Shown here piece after piece: positions 60,209 through 64,000 of a DNA stretch of 64,000 nt. Position numbers and translations under genes: made by a program. The stretch is from Ardenticatenaceae bacterium (GTDB taxonomy: Bacteria > Chloroflexota > Anaerolineae > Promineifilales > Promineifilaceae), in the NCBI GenBank assembly GCA_020634565.1, contig JACKBN010000003.1, positions 310,001-374,000 on the forward strand, given 5' to 3'. Below the pieces are notes generated by a model. The model did not search any database. It saw nothing but the letters and a program-made list of their open reading frames with translations, and was not told where the DNA came from. Each line of letters starts with the position of its first letter. Position 1 is the first letter of the stretch.

Positions 60209-62083
60209 ATGGCGTACACACCACCTGAGAACGTACAAAAAATCCTGAAAAAGCTGCCCACCAGAGCTGGCGTTTATTTGCATAAAGATAAAAACGGCAC
60301 AATTATTTATGTGGGTAAGGCGATCAACCTGCGCAACCGCGTGCGCTCGTATTTCCACAAAAATGTGGACTCCGTCAAAACCCAGCGCCTGCGCCGCGAA
60401 ATCACCGACATCGAAATCATTACCACCGAGTCGGAGCTGGAAGCGCTGCTGCTGGAAAACACGCTCATCAAAAAGCACCGGCCTAAGTACAACGTTCGCC
60501 TCAAGGATGACAAGCGGTATCCCTACATCAAAGTGCATTGGGCCGAACCTTATCCCAAAGTGACCGTGACGCGGCGCATGGAGCGGGATGGCTCACGCTA
60601 TTTTGGGCCGTACACTTCTGTGTGGGCGGTGCACCAAACGTTAGACATGCTGCGCAAAATCTTCCCCTACCTCACCTGCGACCGGGTGATTGACGGCAAT
60701 GACGCGCGCGCCTGCCTTTACTACGACATCAAGCTGTGCAATGGGCCGTGCATTGGCGCGGTGAACAAGCAGCAGTATCGTGACATGATTCAATCGCTGA
60801 TGGATTTTCTCAGCGGCAAGTCGGAGCATATTGTTAAAGATGTGCAGGCCAGAATGGAGAAAGCGGCTGAAGATCTCAATTTTGAAAGAGCGGCCGAACT
60901 GCGTGACCAGCTTAAAGCAATCACTCTGGTCGTCTCCAAGCAAAAAGTAATCTCGGCGGCCAATGCAGACCAGGATGTGATTGCTTTTGCCCGTGAGCAA
61001 GGGGATGCCTGCGTGCAAATCTTCTTTATTCGCTACGGCAAGCTCATCGGGCGGGAATATTTCATGCTCGAAGGCACCGAAGGCGAGACCGACGAGGATG
61101 TGCTAAGCGAATTCATCACCCAGTTTTACGATGACGCGGCCCACATTCCGCGTGAGGTACTGCTGCCCAACCAGGTGTCCGAGGCGCTGGTCATCGAAGA
61201 ATGGCTGCGCCGGAAGCGAAGCACTAAGGTAACCATTCAGGTGCCCAGCCGAGGTAAAAAGAAAGAGCTGGTGGAGATGGTCCGCACCAATGCCCAGGAT
61301 ACGCTGGAAACGATTCGCCAGCAGTGGGCGGCCGATCGCTCCAAGCACGTGACGGCGATGGCGGAACTGCAAGAGGCGCTGGATTTGCCATCGCCGCCAG
61401 CCCGCATTGAGTGCTACGACATCAGCCATACGCAAGGGGCGCAAACGGTGGCTTCGATGGTGGTTTTTGTGCAGGGCGCGCCCAAAAAGAGCGACTATCG
61501 CCGCTTCAACGTGGTCACGGTAGGCAATGATGATTATGGTGCGATGAAAGAGGTGCTCACCCGCCGTTTTGAGCGTTACAAGGAGTCGCTGGCTGGTGAG
61601 CTGCATGACCCGAACCAGATTGGTCAGCAGAAAAAAGAGACGGCCTGGTCGCTGCTGCCGGACTTGCTGATTGTGGATGGGGGCAAAGGGCAGTTAGCCA
61701 TGGCGGTGGATGTGCTGCGGCAGTTTGGCCTGGAAAACGAGGTGCCGGTTACCGGGCTGGCGAAGCAGGAAGAAGAGCTGTTTGTGCCGGGCAAAGCCGC
61801 CTCCATTTTGCTGCCGCGCCGCTCGGAAGGGCTGTATTTGGTGCAGCGGGTGCGGGATGAGGCGCATCGGTTTGCCAACACGGGCCACCGCAAGCGGCGG
61901 GCCAAAGCGGGCGTAGCCTCTATTCTGGACAGTGTGCCAGGGGTTGGCCCTAAGCGGCGCAAGCAATTGCTGACGCATTTTGGTTCGCTGGATGATTTGC
62001 GCAAGGCGACGATGGAGGAAATTGCTTCGGTGCCGGGCATTCCAGTGGAAGTGGCCGAGGCGGTGAAGGCACATTTGGCTTGA
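60209..62083 (+). CDS. uvrC: Excinuclease ABC subunit C
   Basis: A 624-residue nucleotide excision repair endonuclease. The N-terminal GIY-YIG domain is RAGVYLHKDKNGTIIYVGKAINLRNRVRSYF. The UVR/UvrB-contact motif is around FERAAELRDQLKAI, the RNaseH-like C-terminal endonuclease has CYDISHTQGAQTVASMVVF and LLIVDGGKGQLAMAV, and a double HhH follows (LDSVPGVGPKRRKQLLTHFGS, VPGIPVEVAEAVKAHL). Length matches the family. ATG at 60209 is the start; upstream in-frame codons lack family similarity. The gene has no ACGGCCGT copy, in contrast to most neighbours. It is divergent from the sigma/anti-sigma pair. Confidence 0.97.
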   Translation: MAYTPPENVQKILKKLPTRAGVYLHKDKNGTIIYVGKAINLRNRVRSYFHKNVDSVKTQRLRREITDIEIITTESELEALLLENTLIKKHRPKYNVRLKDDKRYPYIKVHWAEPYPKVTVTRRMERDGSRYFGPYTSVWAVHQTLDMLRKIFPYLTCDRVIDGNDARACLYYDIKLCNGPCIGAVNKQQYRDMIQSLMDFLSGKSEHIVKDVQARMEKAAEDLNFERAAELRDQLKAITLVVSKQKVISAANADQDVIAFAREQGDACVQIFFIRYGKLIGREYFMLEGTEGETDEDVLSEFITQFYDDAAHIPREVLLPNQVSEALVIEEWLRRKRSTKVTIQVPSRGKKKELVEMVRTNAQDTLETIRQQWAADRSKHVTAMAELQEALDLPSPPARIECYDISHTQGAQTVASMVVFVQGAPKKSDYRRFNVVTVGNDDYGAMKEVLTRRFERYKESLAGELHDPNQIGQQKKETAWSLLPDLLIVDGGKGQLAMAVDVLRQFGLENEVPVTGLAKQEEELFVPGKAASILLPRRSEGLYLVQRVRDEAHRFANTGHRKRRAKAGVASILDSVPGVGPKRRKQLLTHFGSLDDLRKATMEEIASVPGIPVEVAEAVKAHLA

Positions 62084-62110
62084 TTTTTGGCGCAACGTTA
62101 AAGAGTTTGA

Positions 62111-62147
62111 AGGGGCAAAGAATTCTTTCGTGGAATTCTTTGCCCCT
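62111..62147. terminator. Terminator hairpin after uvrC
   Basis: Perfect 15-base arms aggggcaaagaattc (62111-62125) and its complement (62133-62147) around a 7-base loop, followed by TTTGTTTC. It lies between the convergent uvrC and secreted-protein genes and can serve both. Confidence 0.88.
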
Positions 62148-62180
62148 TTTGTTTCTTTGCGTTCTTTGTGTCAGGTTCGT

Positions 62181-64000
62181 CTAGTTTTTGAGGACAACCG
62201 GCAGGTAGATTTTTTGCTCCGGTAGGGTGATGTCTATGGTGTGTGTTTGGGTGACTGAGAAGCCGGTGTCGTTAACGGCCGTTACCACCACATCTTTACT
62301 CCCCACACTATCCCAACTCAAGGAAACGGTGTTGCTAATGCCACCTGTGTTGGTGATGGTTGTCTGTCCACTGATTTCCCAGGTGTAGGTGATGGGCGTG
62401 CTGGCAAAGCTGGGGCTGATGTCGGCGGTGAAGTCGTAGCTGGTGTTGGTTTCGCCTGTAGTGGGGCCGGTGAGAGAAACGGCCGTAGGTGCCGCACTCA
62501 ACTGCCCACAACTGGTATCAAAACCCACAAATTCTAACAGCAGCCAATCGGTTGAAAGGTTGTAGCCAATGAGCCGGAAAATCGCGAATTGACTGTTCTG
62601 GTAAATGCCATTTGGGCCAGTGCCGTTGGCATTATTCCAAATCGGTAAGCGTAGCGTGCGCTCCAAATCAATGTGGGCGTTTAGCTGATCGCGTATCGTG
62701 CTCACATTAACAGCACCGGTATTTGCTGCAACCCAATCGCCAATATGCAATGCTTGATCAGTAGCGTCTACGGGTTCAATATAGCCAGATACATTGTACT
62801 CAAATCCAGAACCAGGAACTCCTGCACCACTTGGACAGCCAGGGCCACTACAGGGCGTGTAATCTGTACTGTCCCCGGGCCAGGTGAGGCTGTTTGTGAG
62901 GGTGTTTGCGTTAGCATCAACGCCAATATTCCAAACAAGCCACCCAAAATTGCCCGTACCAAAGCCACTTTGAACGCGGAAAATGTCACCGGGGGTGGCC
63001 GCTGTGAGTGGCACATCTTCTTGGTGATCCAGGAAGCTGGCGTAGCTGGGTGGCGTTGTGGGGTAGGTGAATTCGACTGCTTCCGGGAACGGATTTATGC
63101 CGGTGCCAGGTGCTGTCACGGAACGAGCAACTTCGCTAATGGAGATGGGGAAGGCAGAACAGCCCAAAGTTGGATTCAGGGGATTTTCGACTGGTTCCTG
63201 AGGCAGAGATATTTGCCAAGTGTGCAAGTTGTTTATGCCCTGGTTAAATCTTGCCATGAGCCGCCCGCCATAAAAAGGCGTGCATTCATCCATAGTGGGA
63301 TTGTCATAATCGCAGTTATCCAGATTTCCCGGAACGGTGATCTGGTAGGACGGGCTGACCCATTGATTGTTGCAGTTTCCTGGCAAGCAGCGCACGCCTT
63401 CGGCTACGCCATCAGGATCATCTTGCCCAGAAACGCCAAAGGACCAGGCCCAATCGGTGTTTGCCGGGTCATAGCCCAGCGGGTTGTTGCCGTCTGGCGT
63501 GAAGGCGATCGTGTCGAAGTAAAAAATGATGGGCGGCTGCGCGCCAGCATCGTTATCGAATAGGTTAAATTGTATATTTTGGCCAATTAATTCCGGGCCA
63601 ATGTCTATAAGAGGTACGTCAACCGGGTAGGAAGCGACGCTGGTTTGGGGCAAGGTGCCAAGAGCGAGGAGTTCTACGCCCGCAGCATCGTGTGCACCGG
63701 GGTTGTTAAGAACGTGTAGGTTGCGAGCGTTAATATCACTAGGAACATCAGGCACGCCAGGATCGCCATCGGTATAAGTGGGCGGGCCAGCCCAAATATC
63801 GAAGCCATTTTCTGACGCGCCGTAAATGGTGCGAATGGCCAGGTACAGGTAACGGTCGTTTGTTAGTTCATCCGTAAATATACCGGGCACGTCGGTGGTG
63901 AGATCAATTTCAAAGCTGTCGGTGGTTTGCGCAATAGCAGGAACCGTTGCACCAGGCGAATCAACGGGTGAGAATGGCTGATCAGCACCGGGGGACACCC
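62181..64000 (-). CDS. Large secreted protein, C-terminal part (cut by window edge)
   Basis: The frame is open to the window edge, so the N-terminus is missing; about 606 residues are present. The central part has DPELIGQNIQFNLFD-like secreted-domain sequence (IGPELIGQNIQFNLFDNDAG) and CAFPISISEVARS-like stretches, with repeated ISLPQEPV and WVAANTGAVNVS patterns. Near the C-terminus is a PKD-like domain (TAVSLTGPTTGETNTSYDFTA..TYTWEISGQTTITNTGG). The protein ends EQKIYLPVVLKN. That short hydrophobic-basic tail is one that I recall as frequent on exported Chloroflexota proteins and may be a sorting signal. Function is unknown. Confidence 0.75.
   Translation of the reverse strand, partial: VSPGADQPFSPVDSPGATVPAIAQTTDSFEIDLTTDVPGIFTDELTNDRYLYLAIRTIYGASENGFDIWAGPPTYTDGDPGVPDVPSDINARNLHVLNNPGAHDAAGVELLALGTLPQTSVASYPVDVPLIDIGPELIGQNIQFNLFDNDAGAQPPIIFYFDTIAFTPDGNNPLGYDPANTDWAWSFGVSGQDDPDGVAEGVRCLPGNCNNQWVSPSYQITVPGNLDNCDYDNPTMDECTPFYGGRLMARFNQGINNLHTWQISLPQEPVENPLNPTLGCSAFPISISEVARSVTAPGTGINPFPEAVEFTYPTTPPSYASFLDHQEDVPLTAATPGDIFRVQSGFGTGNFGWLVWNIGVDANANTLTNSLTWPGDSTDYTPCSGPGCPSGAGVPGSGFEYNVSGYIEPVDATDQALHIGDWVAANTGAVNVSTIRDQLNAHIDLERTLRLPIWNNANGTGPNGIYQNSQFAIFRLIGYNLSTDWLLLEFVGFDTSCGQLSAAPTAVSLTGPTTGETNTSYDFTADISPSFASTPITYTWEISGQTTITNTGGISNTVSLSWDSVGSKDVVVTAVNDTGFSVTQTHTIDITLPEQKIYLPVVLKN

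Larger units (their letters stand above)
1165..62486. repeat. Highly iterated palindrome ACGGCCGT, just over 100 copies
   Basis: The exact 8-base palindrome ACGGCCGT runs from the first copy at 1165-1172 to the last at 62479-62486. I counted about 107 copies by eye; the count may be off by a few. A random 64 kb sequence would hold about one. Flanks are often symmetric (AAACGGCCGTTT, CAACGGCCGTTG). Copies lie in genes on both strands and in gaps. Inside genes it is read in all three frames, giving Thr-Ala-Val, Asn-Gly-Arg or Arg-Pro-Leu/Phe. Coverage is uneven: no copies from 22407 to 26381, none in the transporter binding-protein and permease genes (about 8.0-11.5 kb), and none in uvrC. It behaves like the HIP1 palindrome of cyanobacteria but has a different sequence. 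Function is unknown. Confidence 0.9.

Noticed and set aside
1..64000. CRISPR arrays, tRNA or rRNA genes
   Set aside because: I looked for regularly spaced repeats and for cloverleaf-type sequences and saw none; the many palindromes are not spaced as a CRISPR array.

Overview
The window looks like chromosome of a Chloroflexota bacterium, most likely Anaerolineae or a close relative. The gene content fits: BTAD/AAA/TPR transcriptional activators, lipoproteins with Thr/Pro-rich linkers, a secreted protein ending in YLPVVLKN, multidomain sensor kinases and a trypsin-STAND-TPR protein. This assignment is inference from gene content and style; there is no rRNA marker. The most obvious whole-window signal is the palindrome ACGGCCGT. 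I counted a little over 100 copies by eye, where about one would be expected by chance. It occurs in both genes and gaps.

Layout. 1-1.5 kb: housekeeping genes (obg 5' end, a YceD-like protein, XTP/dITP pyrophosphatase). 1.7-7.7 kb: signalling genes (single-domain receiver, alpha/beta hydrolase, AraC regulator, a small unknown, then a Cache-HAMP-GAF-PAS histidine kinase overlapping its OmpR-type response regulator). 8.0-14.6 kb: a branched-chain amino acid type ABC transporter (binding protein, two permeases, two ATPases), a CBS-ACT protein, and a 3-hydroxyisobutyrate dehydrogenase-family enzyme. 14.7-18.3 kb, minus strand: a VWA lipoprotein, an AhpD-like protein with an in-frame TGA at the second Cys of its CxxC motif plus a SECIS-like hairpin, and a CrtI/RetSat-like oxidoreductase. 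18.5-22 kb: a large BTAD activator and a small companion gene.

22.1-26.4 kb: an AT-richer segment with a lipoprotein, two SDR-type genes and an IS5-family element. Most of it has no ACGGCCGT, which suggests recent acquisition. 26-33 kb: assorted membrane and redox genes, a MerR/XRE-type regulator region (XRE with an MmyB-like sensor part), an MFS transporter broken by two homopolymer frameshifts, a VTT-family protein and a phospholipase D-type enzyme, with several dispersed inverted repeats between them. 33.4-36.6 kb: a trypsin-STAND-TPR protein carrying several small palindromic elements inside its reading frame.

37-50 kb: a free-standing adenylation protein with a six-helix membrane flavoprotein (together resembling a split fungal TmpL), an enoyl-CoA hydratase, a secreted Ig-domain protein, and a two-module NRPS (A-PCP-C-A-PCP-TE). 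50-64 kb: a dihydrouridine synthase, a DUF2339 membrane protein, protein-isoaspartate methyltransferase, a WD40-like lipoprotein, an M20 peptidase, an ECF sigma factor with its membrane anti-sigma factor, uvrC, and the C-terminal part of a large secreted protein.

The strongest candidates for something new are the AhpD-like selenoprotein candidate at 16.0-16.6 kb, the ACGGCCGT palindrome, and the frame-preserving palindromic insertions in the STAND gene.
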